Source: Bacillus nakamurai (GTDB lineage Bacteria; Bacillota; Bacilli; Bacillales; Bacillaceae). Taken from it: a DNA stretch of 64,000 nucleotides. Numbering within the stretch: position 1 is the stretch's first letter; every line of letters starts with the position of its first letter. The notes under the pieces were generated by a model. The model had not been told where the DNA came from and did no database searches. It worked only from the letters and a program-made list of their open reading frames with translations. This document shows positions 9,555 through 17,916 of this stretch, one piece after another. The stretch covers positions 1-64,000 of the forward strand of contig NZ_LSAZ01000015.1 of assembly GCF_001584325.1 (NCBI RefSeq), given 5' to 3'. Made by a program: the position numbers and the translations under genes.

Positions 9555-10196
9555 CTATCTTGCCCCGTCACCAGTCCAGATCACTTTGCATGTTTTGATC
9601 ATAATTTTCACTTCCAATGAAAAGGTCAGGTTGCGGATATAATATAAGTCAAACATCAGCTTTTCCCTTGGTGTCATGTCATATCCCCCGTTAACCTGAG
9701 CCCAGCCGCTTAATCCCGGCTTAACGGCAAGCCGCTCTGTAAATCCCGGAATCTCAGCCTGAAACTGCTTTGTAAAAACAGGCCGTTCAGGACGCGGGCC
9801 GATCAGGCTCATTTCGCCCCGTAAGACGTTCAACAGCTGAGGCAGTTCATCAATACGCGTCCGCCTGATAAAAGCGCCGACCTTTGTCACACGGGGATCC
9901 TTTTTCAGCGCCCACACCGCCCCCGATTTTTCAGCATCTATTTTCATAGAACGGAGCTTATACAAATGAAACGGCTTCCCGTTTTTCCCTACGCGCTCCT
10001 GCTTATAAAAAGCCGGGCCGGGCGACTCCAAACAGATCAATATGGAGAACAGCGCCATGATCGGCAGCGCAGCCAAAAGCCCCGTCAGCGCAAACAAAAT
10101 GTCCATGAATCGCTTAAAAGCCAAATAACGGGCCGTTTTTTCCGTTACAGCAATGGAATTGCCTTGCCGCAGTAAATACTCATCATTCACATTCAT
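9555..10196 (-). CDS. tuaA: TuaA, undecaprenyl-phosphate sugar phosphotransferase
   Basis: First gene of the teichuronic acid operon. It belongs to the bacterial sugar transferase (WbaP/EpsL) family. A single membrane segment (about 27-47) with LFALTGLLAALPIMAL is followed by a cytosolic catalytic domain carrying FYKQERVGKNGKPFHLYKLRSM, RIDELPQLLNVLRGEMSLIG and GLSGWAQVNGG. It should transfer the first sugar phosphate to undecaprenyl phosphate. The start is not certain: the ATG used here gives 213 residues, but GTG codons at 10214 and 10229 are also open, and GAGGTG lies eight bases before the former. The upstream region holds PhoP-box repeats. Confidence 0.85.
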   Translation of the reverse strand: MNVNDEYLLRQGNSIAVTEKTARYLAFKRFMDILFALTGLLAALPIMALFSILICLESPGPAFYKQERVGKNGKPFHLYKLRSMKIDAEKSGAVWALKKDPRVTKVGAFIRRTRIDELPQLLNVLRGEMSLIGPRPERPVFTKQFQAEIPGFTERLAVKPGLSGWAQVNGGYDMTPREKLMFDLYYIRNLTFSLEVKIMIKTCKVIWTGDGAR

Positions 10197-10279
10197 GCTT
10201 TTCTCTGCTCCCACTGACACACACCTCACGATTTGTTTGGGATGTTTGATGACCTATGCCAGTGAGTTTAGCAGATGGA

Positions 10280-10316
10280 TGTTAATTGGAAGTAAAGGCG
10301 GTGTTAATGTTTGTTA
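10280..10316 (-). promoter_or_regulatory. PhoP box array of the tua operon
   Basis: On the minus strand four T(A/T)AC(A/T) elements (TAACA, TAACA, TTACT, TAACA) recur at 10, 11 and 11 bases. This is the arrangement of Pho boxes (TT(A/T/C)ACA repeats) bound by phosphorylated PhoP. In B. subtilis the tua operon is switched on by PhoP when phosphate is short, so that phosphate-free teichuronic acid replaces teichoic acid. The array lies about 85-120 bases before the tuaA start. I could not fix the -10 with confidence. Confidence 0.75.
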
Positions 10317-10416
10317 GAATGTTTCGATTTTTGTTTTTTTATTGTAAATCTATTCATATCCATAAAGGGCTGTTACTATAATGGGAAAAGTAAATTTTAA
10401 GAGGGTTTCAGGTTCA

Positions 10417-10453
10417 GAAAAAAAGCCTGCCGATCATGTTGATCGGCAGGCTT
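10417..10453 (-). terminator. lytABC operon terminator
   Basis: A perfect 13-base stem (AGCCTGCCGATCA-type arms around a short loop) followed on the minus strand by a run of seven T, 19 bases after the lytC stop. Confidence 0.88.
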
Positions 10454-10471
10454 CGGGCAAAACATATAAAG

Positions 10472-11962
10472 TTATTTATAATAAGATACGGCTCCATCAT
10501 TTATTGCTTGAGCTGCCTTGTCCTTATAAGCTGCTTGCTTTAATTTACCTGCATCAGACGGGCTTGTAATAAAGGCAGTCTCTACTAGCACACTAGGCAT
10601 TTTAGAATATTTGATGACATAGAAAGGGGCTGTTTTAACCCCTCTGTTTCTTGTGCCTAAAGCATTTACTACCTTAGGCTGAATCTGTTCTGCTAAACGT
10701 TTGCTTGCAGCGGCTTGATACGTTTCATCATAGTATGTCTCTGTTCCATTTGCAGAAGCTGCATCATTTGCATTGCCGTGGATACTGATAAATAAATCCG
10801 CTCCTGCTGTTGCGCCTTTATTCACTCTCTCCTGCAAGGAATAAAATGTATCATTTGATCTTGTCATGACCGGCAAAGCACCAGATGCATTTAATTTCGT
10901 ATTGAGTCTCTTTGCGATATCCAGGTTTACGTCTTTTTCCAAAATTCCATTGCCTATCGCGCCGGAGTCTTGATCTCCATGGCCCGCATCAATCAAAATC
11001 GTTTTTCCCGCCGCTGGATTTTTCAGCTGATTTGCCACATTTGAGCTGACAGCCGGCGTATTCCCTATAATGGTAAAGCTGCTCAATTTTTTTCTGCCTA
11101 TAATCACCCGTGTCTCTTTTGAAAGATTGCTGCCATTTGTAAGGATTATTGATTGCTTTTTCTTTGCAGCCAAAGCTGCACCGGCAATAGAGTCTGCATA
11201 TCCGAATCCGTTGCTGACAAATACATTGCCTGTCGGCAGATTTAACTGCTGAACAAGATTTGCAGCAAGTTCATATCTGTTACTTCCGCTGATTCTTTTG
11301 GGAGAAGGTAGCTTATTATAAACAGAAGCGTTAATGCTCCCGGTGCCCCCGGCAACAATTGAACTTTTGATTCCTTTATTTTTAATAGCTCCTGTTGTCG
11401 CACTGTTTATGTCTGTTTGATTAGTAAACAAAATGGGATAACCGTTCATTGCGGCATATGGAATCACAGCTATTGCATCTGCATATAAAAATCCGTTTAC
11501 AATTACGGCTTTTGATGCGGCCGGCATTTCTTTTGCTACTTTAGCTGCTGTATCATAACGGTTACTCCCGGAAATCCGCTTAATGCTGATTCCCAATGCT
11601 TTAATTTGATTTGCCGTATTCGCTGATACAGCAGGTGTTCCGCCGACAATAATCACCGTTTTTGTTTTTAATTCTTTCAGACGTGTTTTTGTCTCCGATG
11701 ACAGATTATCTTTATTTGTATAAAGCAGCGGAGCATTTTTTTGATAGGCCAGCGGGGCGGCAGAAATAGCATCTGCATACGATCCTCCCCCGACTACAAT
11801 CGCTGTATCGGCTGTCGAATACACCTGCTTGGAAAGTGCAGCTGCCGTGCCGTACCTGTTGCTCCCCCCTACTCTTTTGACCGCGTTGTCAGCTAATGCT
11901 GACGGGATAAATAAGATCAGTCCTAACATAGAAATCACCAGGACTTTAAGATAAGAATGCAA
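10472..11962 (-). CDS. lytC: LytC, N-acetylmuramoyl-L-alanine amidase (major autolysin)
   Basis: A secreted 496-residue amidase that cuts the bond between N-acetylmuramic acid and L-alanine in peptidoglycan. A signal peptide ends near ALADN (about residue 25). Three cell-wall-binding type 2 (CWB2) repeats follow, marked by VGGSNRYGTA, ISGSNRYDTA and ISGSNRYELA. The C-terminal third is an Amidase_3 zinc domain with the ligands in LIDAGHGDQD, the Glu of ILEKDVNLD, His of SIHGNA and the catalytic Glu of VLVETAF. It is the last gene of lytABC, 25 bases after lytB, and is followed by a strong terminator. Confidence 0.96.
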   Translation of the reverse strand: MHSYLKVLVISMLGLILFIPSALADNAVKRVGGSNRYGTAAALSKQVYSTADTAIVVGGGSYADAISAAPLAYQKNAPLLYTNKDNLSSETKTRLKELKTKTVIIVGGTPAVSANTANQIKALGISIKRISGSNRYDTAAKVAKEMPAASKAVIVNGFLYADAIAVIPYAAMNGYPILFTNQTDINSATTGAIKNKGIKSSIVAGGTGSINASVYNKLPSPKRISGSNRYELAANLVQQLNLPTGNVFVSNGFGYADSIAGAALAAKKKQSIILTNGSNLSKETRVIIGRKKLSSFTIIGNTPAVSSNVANQLKNPAAGKTILIDAGHGDQDSGAIGNGILEKDVNLDIAKRLNTKLNASGALPVMTRSNDTFYSLQERVNKGATAGADLFISIHGNANDAASANGTETYYDETYQAAASKRLAEQIQPKVVNALGTRNRGVKTAPFYVIKYSKMPSVLVETAFITSPSDAGKLKQAAYKDKAAQAINDGAVSYYK

Positions 11963-11987
11963 TTGCCTTCCTCCTACTCTCGTTGAA

Positions 11988-14105
11988 TTAATAGTTAGTC
12001 AATGTTGTGCCGGGATAGTAAAATTTCAAAATCGTACTATATGAATCTCCTGATGCAGCTCTTGCCTTAGCGCCATATTGACTCATTCCGATTCCGTGCC
12101 CATAGCCTTTTCCGTTTATGGTAAAAGCAGAACCAGTCTGGCTGACACTCACATAAGTGCTTTTAAATACTGAGGCTCCGATCATTGTTCTCAGCTCAGT
12201 TACCGGCACAGTCATTGTCGACGTTTTATTTGTCTCATAATTTCCGTTATTGCTTTTGGCAACATAACTCACTTTTAAAGACGCCGTTTTAGCCCGCTGT
12301 CCTTTCGTTGTTCCGCTGAATTTTAAATCTTCTATTTTCACAATTTTAATTGCGGACGCGCTTGTTTCCTTATTCTTCAACAGCCAGTTTTTGATTCCGG
12401 TCAGTTGAGCTGCATTCGTCTCATTCTTTGAAGCGAACCAAGATGCCGGCTTATTTAAATCAACGGTATCAGAGTTGATTTGCTGTTTAGATAGAGTAAG
12501 TGTCCAGCTTGTTTCAGGATCTTTTGTGTCCTTTTTTGCGGCTAAATAAGGGACGCTGGAACCCCACACTTCATCGCTGGCTTCTGTATATCCGCCATTA
12601 CTGGAGGAATAAGCAGCCGTAATCAAATTTCCGTTGTAGGTCAGAACTTTATTCTTTGTCTCTTGAACGGCTTTATTGGTTGCAGCATTCCAGCTGTAAC
12701 CGCCATACACTTGAAATGCTGTTGTATCGGCCACGGTGCTTCCGGCCTTCGTAATGGAGTATGTTCTTGCCGCAACGGTCTGTGCCTTCAGTGCTTCAAG
12801 CGGCCAGCTCGCAGGCATTTCATTGGGTACGACTCCTTTTAGATAATCTTCAAATGGAATGTTCTCATTTACAGGCCTGATATATGTGCCCGACTCTATT
12901 GAAAAGTTAACCGTACCGAGATACTCTTTTCCATTCAGGCTGATTCGGTTGGATTCGTTGTATGTTTCTGGTTTTATTCTGAGAGAATTCCCGTATGTTT
13001 TAATATTTTTCAGATTTAATTTTCCATTATTGATTTGTAAATCATAGGTGCTCCCGCCGGCCAGGTAAAAATGATTTGAAAGCTCATTTTCAACACCGGA
13101 AGAAATAGAGCTTGTACTTCCGATAAAGTCGTATGCGTATGAAGCCTTCTCCTTTGTTACTGATTTTGCTGCGGAAGGAACATCATCTTGTTTTATATAT
13201 AATATTTGACTGCCTTTTTTGGCGGCGAGAGAAGCCCCAACCAAGACGTCCGCGTACTTAGTTCCATTAGTCATTACGACTTTATCAGCCTTCAACTTTA
13301 ACTGGTTAATGATATTGGCAGTCAATTCATACCTTGTGGATCCCGGTATTCTCTGCACAGTTGAAGTTTTTTTAATTTGATTTTCTACAGCATCACTCAC
13401 ACTGAATGAACTGCCGATAATCAGTACTTGCTTCGGCAAATCATAATCTGGCAGCTTATCTTTTTCGGTAAGTAATATCGGGTAGCCGTTAGCCGCGGCG
13501 TATGGTGCAATGGCTAAAGCATCTTGAAAGACTTGTCCTGTTACAACAATTGCTTTATTGTAATTGCCCATTTGTTTTGCGATGTTTTCAGATAGCACAT
13601 AACGATTTTTTCCGCTGATTCTTTTCACAGCTCCATAAGTTTTAAGCTTGTTTTCAACGTCCTTCGAAATGCTGTTTGCTCCGCCAATGACCAAAATATT
13701 ATCCGGATTAAACCTAGCAATCTGTTTTTCTGTCGTTTTTGTCAAAGTGTCCGGCTGTGTAAATAACACTGGCGCATCTAACTTCTTTGCCAAGGGAATC
13801 ACCGGTAATGCGTCGATAAAAATATCGCGGTTGACAAGGATAACTGTTTTAGGATTTGACCACTGGGCGTCGGATGCGAGAGCTGCCGTCTCGTATCGCG
13901 ATGCACCTGAAAATCGGTCGGTAACAGCCACGTGATCTCCGGTAACTTGATATGACCCCGTTGGAGATAAAGAGATACTTGATTGATTTCCTATGTAATT
14001 TGTCAGCTTAACTGATATTTCCGAATCAGCTGCAAAAGAAACCGTCGGTAAAAACAATAAAATCACAGCAAGAGTCAGTCCTATTAATTGTTTGCAAGAT
14101 TTCAA
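11988..14105 (-). CDS. lytB: LytB, amidase enhancer (SpoIID-like)
   Basis: A secreted 705-residue modifier protein that stimulates LytC. After a signal peptide ending near SFAAD come three CWB2 repeats like those of LytC (FSGASRYETA, ISGKNRYVLS, IPGSTRYELT), then a SpoIID/LytB domain from about 370 to the end with VPNEMPASWPLEALKAQTVA and GYGHGIGMSQYGAKA. SpoIID relatives are lytic transglycosylases; whether LytB is catalytic cannot be judged from sequence alone. The start is TTG with AGGAGG eleven bases upstream. It is separated from lytA by about 20 bases. Confidence 0.95.
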   Translation of the reverse strand: MKSCKQLIGLTLAVILLFLPTVSFAADSEISVKLTNYIGNQSSISLSPTGSYQVTGDHVAVTDRFSGASRYETAALASDAQWSNPKTVILVNRDIFIDALPVIPLAKKLDAPVLFTQPDTLTKTTEKQIARFNPDNILVIGGANSISKDVENKLKTYGAVKRISGKNRYVLSENIAKQMGNYNKAIVVTGQVFQDALAIAPYAAANGYPILLTEKDKLPDYDLPKQVLIIGSSFSVSDAVENQIKKTSTVQRIPGSTRYELTANIINQLKLKADKVVMTNGTKYADVLVGASLAAKKGSQILYIKQDDVPSAAKSVTKEKASYAYDFIGSTSSISSGVENELSNHFYLAGGSTYDLQINNGKLNLKNIKTYGNSLRIKPETYNESNRISLNGKEYLGTVNFSIESGTYIRPVNENIPFEDYLKGVVPNEMPASWPLEALKAQTVAARTYSITKAGSTVADTTAFQVYGGYSWNAATNKAVQETKNKVLTYNGNLITAAYSSSNGGYTEASDEVWGSSVPYLAAKKDTKDPETSWTLTLSKQQINSDTVDLNKPASWFASKNETNAAQLTGIKNWLLKNKETSASAIKIVKIEDLKFSGTTKGQRAKTASLKVSYVAKSNNGNYETNKTSTMTVPVTELRTMIGASVFKSTYVSVSQTGSAFTINGKGYGHGIGMSQYGAKARAASGDSYSTILKFYYPGTTLTNY

Positions 14106-14126
14106 AATTACAGGTTCCTCCTATTC

Positions 14127-14429
14127 TTAATTGGTCTGTTCAATATCCTTCAGCAAAAGCTGACCTTTACTATTTTTTTGATACTTTACAGTCACTTTGT
14201 CGCCATTATTCAAATCCTTAATATCTTTTGCAGATTCATCAGTAATATCAAAACTGACAGGCTCGTTATCAACAGTGACTTCAATTGTATGAGTATCCGC
14301 CATCCCTACATAAGTGCCCTCTTTTGTCACTAGCTTCTCAGCTGCATCTTCGCCTTGGGATTTTTCGTTATTAACTCCGCATCCGGCAAGAAGCAGTATA
14401 AAGAACAAACATCCAAATATTTTTTTCAT
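14127..14429 (-). CDS. lytA: LytA, small lipoprotein of the autolysin operon
   Basis: A 100-residue lipoprotein with signal sequence MKKIFGCLFFILLLAGC. The lipobox LAGC puts the lipidated cysteine at 17. The mature part is acidic and resembles a small beta-barrel (OB-like) domain: repeated short strands, with VTVKYQKNSKGQLLLKDIE at the end. It is thought to help secretion or membrane attachment of LytB/LytC, but its function is not proven by sequence. The start at MKKIFG has GAGGTG six bases upstream; the longer frame upstream would run through the promoter. Confidence 0.9.
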   Translation of the reverse strand: MKKIFGCLFFILLLAGCGVNNEKSQGEDAAEKLVTKEGTYVGMADTHTIEVTVDNEPVSFDITDESAKDIKDLNNGDKVTVKYQKNSKGQLLLKDIEQTN

Positions 14430-14449
14430 TTTTTTCACCTCATTATGGA

Positions 14450-14475
14450 GTATCGACAACATATTATTTATTTTA
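14450..14475 (-). promoter_or_regulatory. Sigma-D-like promoter of lytABC
   Basis: On the minus strand TAAA is followed after 14 bases by GTCGATAC (consensus TAAA-N14-16-GCCGATAT; 6 of 8 in the -10). It ends 20 bases before the lytA ATG, just ahead of the ribosome binding site. Sigma-D control of lytABC is established in B. subtilis. Confidence 0.65.
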
Positions 14476-14494
14476 AAGAAAAATTAAGAAACAA

Positions 14495-14520
14495 TGAAAC
14501 TTTTTTCGATAGTATTCGAC
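14495..14520 (+). promoter_or_regulatory. Sigma-X-type ECF promoter of lytR
   Basis: TGAAAC, 16 bases, then CGAC, on the plus strand 85 bases before lytR. The CGAC -10 is favoured by sigma-X. In B. subtilis lytR is transcribed by sigma-A and sigma-X. The promoter overlaps the divergent lytA control region by position but not the sigma-D site itself. Confidence 0.65.
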
Positions 14521-14605
14521 TATATTAGGATTTATTGTATTCTATTATAAAAACTTGTATTTGCTGGCAGTCTGGCTTTCAATTAAAACAGATGGGGTGT
14601 AATGA

Positions 14606-15526
14606 ATGAGAAGTAAACGAAGAAAAAAGAAAAAGACTTTGTTACTGGTCTTTCTGACAATCATCGGCGTTTTCATTTTAGTATCCGGCGGCTTTACATA
14701 CTATCTATGGCACAAAGCTGCCTCGACCGTCGCAAGCATTCACGAAGACATTAACAAATCGAAAAAGCGGAGCACTGAGGTGAACATAAACAAAAATGAT
14801 CCGTTTTCTGTCTTGATCATGGGAGTAGATGAGCGTAAAAATGATAAGGGCCGGGCTGACTCACTCATTTATCTTACGGTTAATCCTAAGACAAACAAGA
14901 CGGAAATGGTCAGTATTCCGCGTGATACATATACAAAAATAATCGGCAAAGGTACAATGGACAAAATCAACCATTCATACGCATTCGGCGGCACACAGAT
15001 GGCGGTTGATACTGTTGAAAATTTCTTGAATGTTCCTGTTGATTATTTCATTAAAGTGAATATGGAAAGCTTTAAAGATGTTGTTGATACACTGGGAGGC
15101 ATTACAGTACACAGCACATTCGCCTTCAGCTATGACGGTTACTCCTTTGGCAAAGGAAATATTTCGCTAAATGGCGATGAAGCGCTCGCCTACTCCCGAA
15201 TGAGAAAAGAGGATCCGAGAGGCGACTTCGGCCGCCAAGACAGACAGCGGCAAATCATAGAAGGCATCATTAATAAGGGAGCAAATATCTCCTCTGTCAC
15301 TAAGTTTGGAAATATGTTTAAAGTAGTAGAGAACAATGTAAAAACCAATCTGACTTTCGAGGATATGTGGGATATTCAATCTGGTTATAAAGGCGCCCGT
15401 AAGAAAGTGATTCAGCACGAGCTGAAGGGTGACGGCACCAAAATAAACGGAATTTACTATTATAAAGCTGATGAAGGCGAGCTGGCCTCTATCACAAAAG
15501 AGCTGAAAAACAGCCTTAATCTCTAA
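14606..15526 (+). CDS. lytR: LytR (TagU), LCP-family wall polymer ligase
   Basis: A 306-residue LytR-CpsA-Psr protein. A basic N-terminus and one membrane helix (about 10-33) are followed by an outside LCP domain. That domain has the phosphate-binding arginines and metal-site residues in GVDERKNDKGRADSLIYL, SIPRDTY and NHSYAFGG, and ALAYSRMRKEDPRGDFGR near the end. LCP proteins transfer undecaprenyl-pyrophosphate-linked teichoic acid to muramic acid of peptidoglycan; the old view of LytR as a repressor came from effects on lytABC expression. It is divergent from lytABC and ends in a bidirectional terminator shared with mnaA. Two further LCP genes lie elsewhere in the window. Confidence 0.93.
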   Translation: MRSKRRKKKKTLLLVFLTIIGVFILVSGGFTYYLWHKAASTVASIHEDINKSKKRSTEVNINKNDPFSVLIMGVDERKNDKGRADSLIYLTVNPKTNKTEMVSIPRDTYTKIIGKGTMDKINHSYAFGGTQMAVDTVENFLNVPVDYFIKVNMESFKDVVDTLGGITVHSTFAFSYDGYSFGKGNISLNGDEALAYSRMRKEDPRGDFGRQDRQRQIIEGIINKGANISSVTKFGNMFKVVENNVKTNLTFEDMWDIQSGYKGARKKVIQHELKGDGTKINGIYYYKADEGELASITKELKNSLNL

Positions 15527-15535
15527 ATCTGACAG

Positions 15536-15575
15536 AAACAGCAGCTTCGCACACTTTATGCGAAGCTGCTGTTTT
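15536..15575. terminator. Bidirectional terminator between lytR and mnaA
   Basis: AACAGCAGCTTCGCA pairs perfectly with TGCGAAGCTGCTGTT around a seven-base loop, with A and T runs outside. The genes on both sides converge on it. Confidence 0.88.
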
Positions 15576-16716
15576 AATGCACCTCAAACGAGTCAGGACG
15601 CTCTTTACGATACCCGTAATAATACAGCAATTCCTCTGCAATACGGCGGGACGCCTGGCCGTCGCCATAAGGATTAGAGGCTTGTGACATTTTTTCATAT
15701 TCCCGCCCATCCGTTAACAGCTGCTTTGTAAGCTGATAAATTGTTTCTTCATCGGTCCCCGCTAGTTTCAGCGTTCCAGCTTCAACTCCTTCAGGCCGCT
15801 CGGTTGTATCACGTAATACAAGAACAGGTTTGCCTAGAGACGGCGCTTCCTCCTGAACCCCTCCGGAATCAGTCAAAATGAAATGGGATCTTGACGCAAA
15901 ATTGTGAAAGTCGATCACTTCTAAAGGCTCAATTAAATGAACCCGATCCGAGTCACCGAAATGCTTCTGAGCCGCTTCACGTACGGCCGGGTTAAGGTGT
16001 ACCGGATAAACGACCTGTACATCATTAAACTCATCTGCAATCCGGCGGATGGCTTTAAACATATGTTCCATGGGCTGGCCAAGATTCTCCCGGCGGTGCG
16101 CCGTCAGTAAAATCATTTTATCTGCACCGATTTTATCAATAATCCGGTGTGAATAATTGGTATGAACAGTCGTGCGCAACGCATCAATCGCTGTGTTTCC
16201 AGTAACGAAAATGGAATCCGTTTTTTTATTCTCATTTAATAAGTTTTGCTTCGCTTGTGCAGTCGGCGCAAAATGCAGATCGGCGATTGCTCCTGTCATT
16301 TGGCGGTTCAGCTCTTCAGGGAATGGAGAATATTTGTTTCCCGTCCGAAGCCCGGCCTCAACGTGCCCGACGGCAATCTGATGATAAAACGCTGCAAGGC
16401 TTCCCGCAAAAGTCGTCGTGGTGTCACCGTGAACGAGCACAATATCAGGTTTGATTTCCTTAAACAGCCCGTCCAGCTTTACAAGGGCATTAGAGGTGAT
16501 TTCTGCCAGCGTCTGGCGCTCTTTCATAATATTCAAATCAAAGTCAGGCTTGATTTGAAAAGCATGAAGGACTTGATCCAGCATTTGTCTGTGTTGGGCG
16601 GTTACTGTAACATATGATTCAATTTCCTGATACTTTTTCAATTCGAGCACAAGCGGTGCCATTTTTATCGCTTCAGGTCTGGTGCCGAAGACTGTCATGA
16701 CTTTAAGTTTTTTCAT
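15574..16716 (-). CDS. mnaA: MnaA, UDP-GlcNAc 2-epimerase
   Basis: A 380-residue cytosolic epimerase that interconverts UDP-GlcNAc and UDP-ManNAc, the donor used by TagA for the teichoic acid linkage unit. Typical family motifs are visible: TVFGTRPEAIKMAPL at 10-22, VHGDTTTTFAGSLAAFY near 94, VEAGLRTGNKYSPFPEE, the helix with HRRENLG near 205, and ILTDSGGVQEEAPSLGKPVL near 280. It has a short leader with its own extended -10 promoter, and is divergent from gtaB. Confidence 0.95.
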   Translation of the reverse strand: MKKLKVMTVFGTRPEAIKMAPLVLELKKYQEIESYVTVTAQHRQMLDQVLHAFQIKPDFDLNIMKERQTLAEITSNALVKLDGLFKEIKPDIVLVHGDTTTTFAGSLAAFYHQIAVGHVEAGLRTGNKYSPFPEELNRQMTGAIADLHFAPTAQAKQNLLNENKKTDSIFVTGNTAIDALRTTVHTNYSHRIIDKIGADKMILLTAHRRENLGQPMEHMFKAIRRIADEFNDVQVVYPVHLNPAVREAAQKHFGDSDRVHLIEPLEVIDFHNFASRSHFILTDSGGVQEEAPSLGKPVLVLRDTTERPEGVEAGTLKLAGTDEETIYQLTKQLLTDGREYEKMSQASNPYGDGQASRRIAEELLYYYGYRKERPDSFEVH

Positions 16717-16743
16717 GTGTTTTTCTCCTGTATCTAGTTTCAG

Positions 16744-16752
16744 ATTATATCA
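16744..16752 (-). promoter_or_regulatory. mnaA extended -10 promoter
   Basis: TGATATAAT (TGN plus a perfect TATAAT) on the minus strand about 30 bases before the mnaA start; no good -35 stands at 17 bases, which fits an extended -10 promoter. Confidence 0.5.
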
Positions 16753-16892
16753 CTTCTTTATCAATCCATTTTACATGATATACCCCAATGGTTAAATATC
16801 TCGTATCATTTTACCCTAAATGAAAAATGATATATCATTAGAGCTTTTCGGATAAAACTTGTTTAATAATGGTTTATCTTATATCATTAAAA

Positions 16893-16917
16893 GTGTTAAA
16901 AATGAAATATCGGGTAT
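16893..16917 (+). promoter_or_regulatory. Sigma-B promoter of gtaB
   Basis: GTGTTAA is followed after about 12 bases by GGGTAT, matching the sigma-B consensus GTTTAA-N12-15-GGGTAT in the -10 and most of the -35. In B. subtilis gtaB is a known member of the general stress regulon. Confidence 0.6.
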
Positions 16918-16948
16918 ACAGAATATATCAGCAAACCTGAGTCTGTAT

Positions 16949-16957
16949 TGATATAAT
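16949..16957 (+). promoter_or_regulatory. gtaB extended -10 sigma-A promoter
   Basis: TGATATAAT, the same extended -10 word as at mnaA, about 40 bases before the gtaB start. It would serve vegetative expression next to the sigma-B promoter upstream. Confidence 0.5.
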
Positions 16958-16998
16958 ATAACCTATAAATAAAGTGACGCTAAGGAAGGTGCTTTAAA

Positions 16999-17877
16999 GT
17001 GAAAAAAGTACGCAAAGCCATAATCCCCGCTGCAGGTTTGGGAACCCGCTTTCTGCCAGCAACAAAAGCTATGCCGAAAGAGATGCTCCCTATCGTAGAC
17101 AAACCAACTATTCAATACATCATTGAAGAAGCGGTGGAAGCCGGTATTGAAGACATTATCATTGTTACAGGGAAAAGCAAAAGAGCAATTGAAGATCATT
17201 TTGATTACTCACCGGAACTTGAGAGAAATTTAGAGGAAAAAGGAAAAAAAGAGCTTCTGGAAAAAGTCCAAAAAGCCTCTAACCTCGCAGATATTCATTA
17301 TATCCGTCAAAAAGAGCCAAAAGGCCTTGGTCATGCCGTTTGGTGTGCGCGCAATTTTATCGGTGACGAGCCATTTGCCGTTCTTCTAGGAGACGACATC
17401 GTTCAGGCAGAAACACCGGGACTTCGTCAGCTGATGGATGAATACGACAAAACGCTTTCTTCCATTATCGGAGTTCAGCAAGTGCCTGAAGAAGAGACAC
17501 ATCGCTACGGCATTATCGATCCGCTGACAAGTGAGGGACGCCGCTATCAGGTGAAAAACTTTGTCGAAAAGCCTGCACAAGGAACTGCTCCTTCTAACTT
17601 AGCGATTTTAGGCCGCTATGTATTCACCCCTGAAATCTTTATGTATTTGGAAGAACAGCAAATTGGCGCCGGAGGGGAAATCCAGCTTACTGACGCTATT
17701 CAAAAGCTGAACGAAATCCAGCGGGTATTTGCCTATGACTTTGAAGGCAAGAGATATGATGTTGGTGAAAAGCTCGGTTTTATTACAACTACTTTAGAAT
17801 TTGCGATGCAGGATCATGAACTGCGCGATCATTTAATTCCTTTTATGGAAAACCTTTTAAAAAAAGGAGAAGTATAA
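16999..17877 (+). CDS. gtaB: GtaB, UTP-glucose-1-phosphate uridylyltransferase
   Basis: A 292-residue enzyme making UDP-glucose from UTP and glucose-1-phosphate. UDP-glucose feeds TagE (glucosylation of teichoic acid), TuaD (UDP-glucuronate) and glycolipid synthesis. Motifs: the nucleotide loop [20 protein letters not shown] at the N-terminus, [17 protein letters not shown] near 131, VEKP near 190 and [11 protein letters not shown] near 231. The start is GTG, preceded by AAGGTG. It is followed at once by a hairpin that also ends tagH. In B. subtilis 168 the minor teichoic acid genes ggaAB separate gtaB from tagH; here nothing lies between them. Confidence 0.96.
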   Translation: MKKVRKAIIPAAGLGTRFLPATKAMPKEMLPIVDKPTIQYIIEEAVEAGIEDIIIVTGKSKRAIEDHFDYSPELERNLEEKGKKELLEKVQKASNLADIHYIRQKEPKGLGHAVWCARNFIGDEPFAVLLGDDIVQAETPGLRQLMDEYDKTLSSIIGVQQVPEEETHRYGIIDPLTSEGRRYQVKNFVEKPAQGTAPSNLAILGRYVFTPEIFMYLEEQQIGAGGEIQLTDAIQKLNEIQRVFAYDFEGKRYDVGEKLGFITTTLEFAMQDHELRDHLIPFMENLLKKGEV

Positions 17878-17879
17878 GA

Positions 17880-17916
17880 CAAAAAGCTATTGGATATAAA
17901 ATCCAATAGCTTTTTT
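17880..17916. terminator. Bidirectional terminator between gtaB and tagH
   Basis: AAGCTATTGGA pairs with TCCAATAGCTT around a seven-base loop with A and T runs on either side; gtaB and tagH converge on it. Confidence 0.88.

Noticed and set aside
13000..14105. Repeated blocks within lytB and lytC that might suggest a nucleotide repeat array
   Set aside because: They are diverged protein-level CWB2 repeats, not a DNA repeat or CRISPR array; there are no constant repeats with regular spacers.
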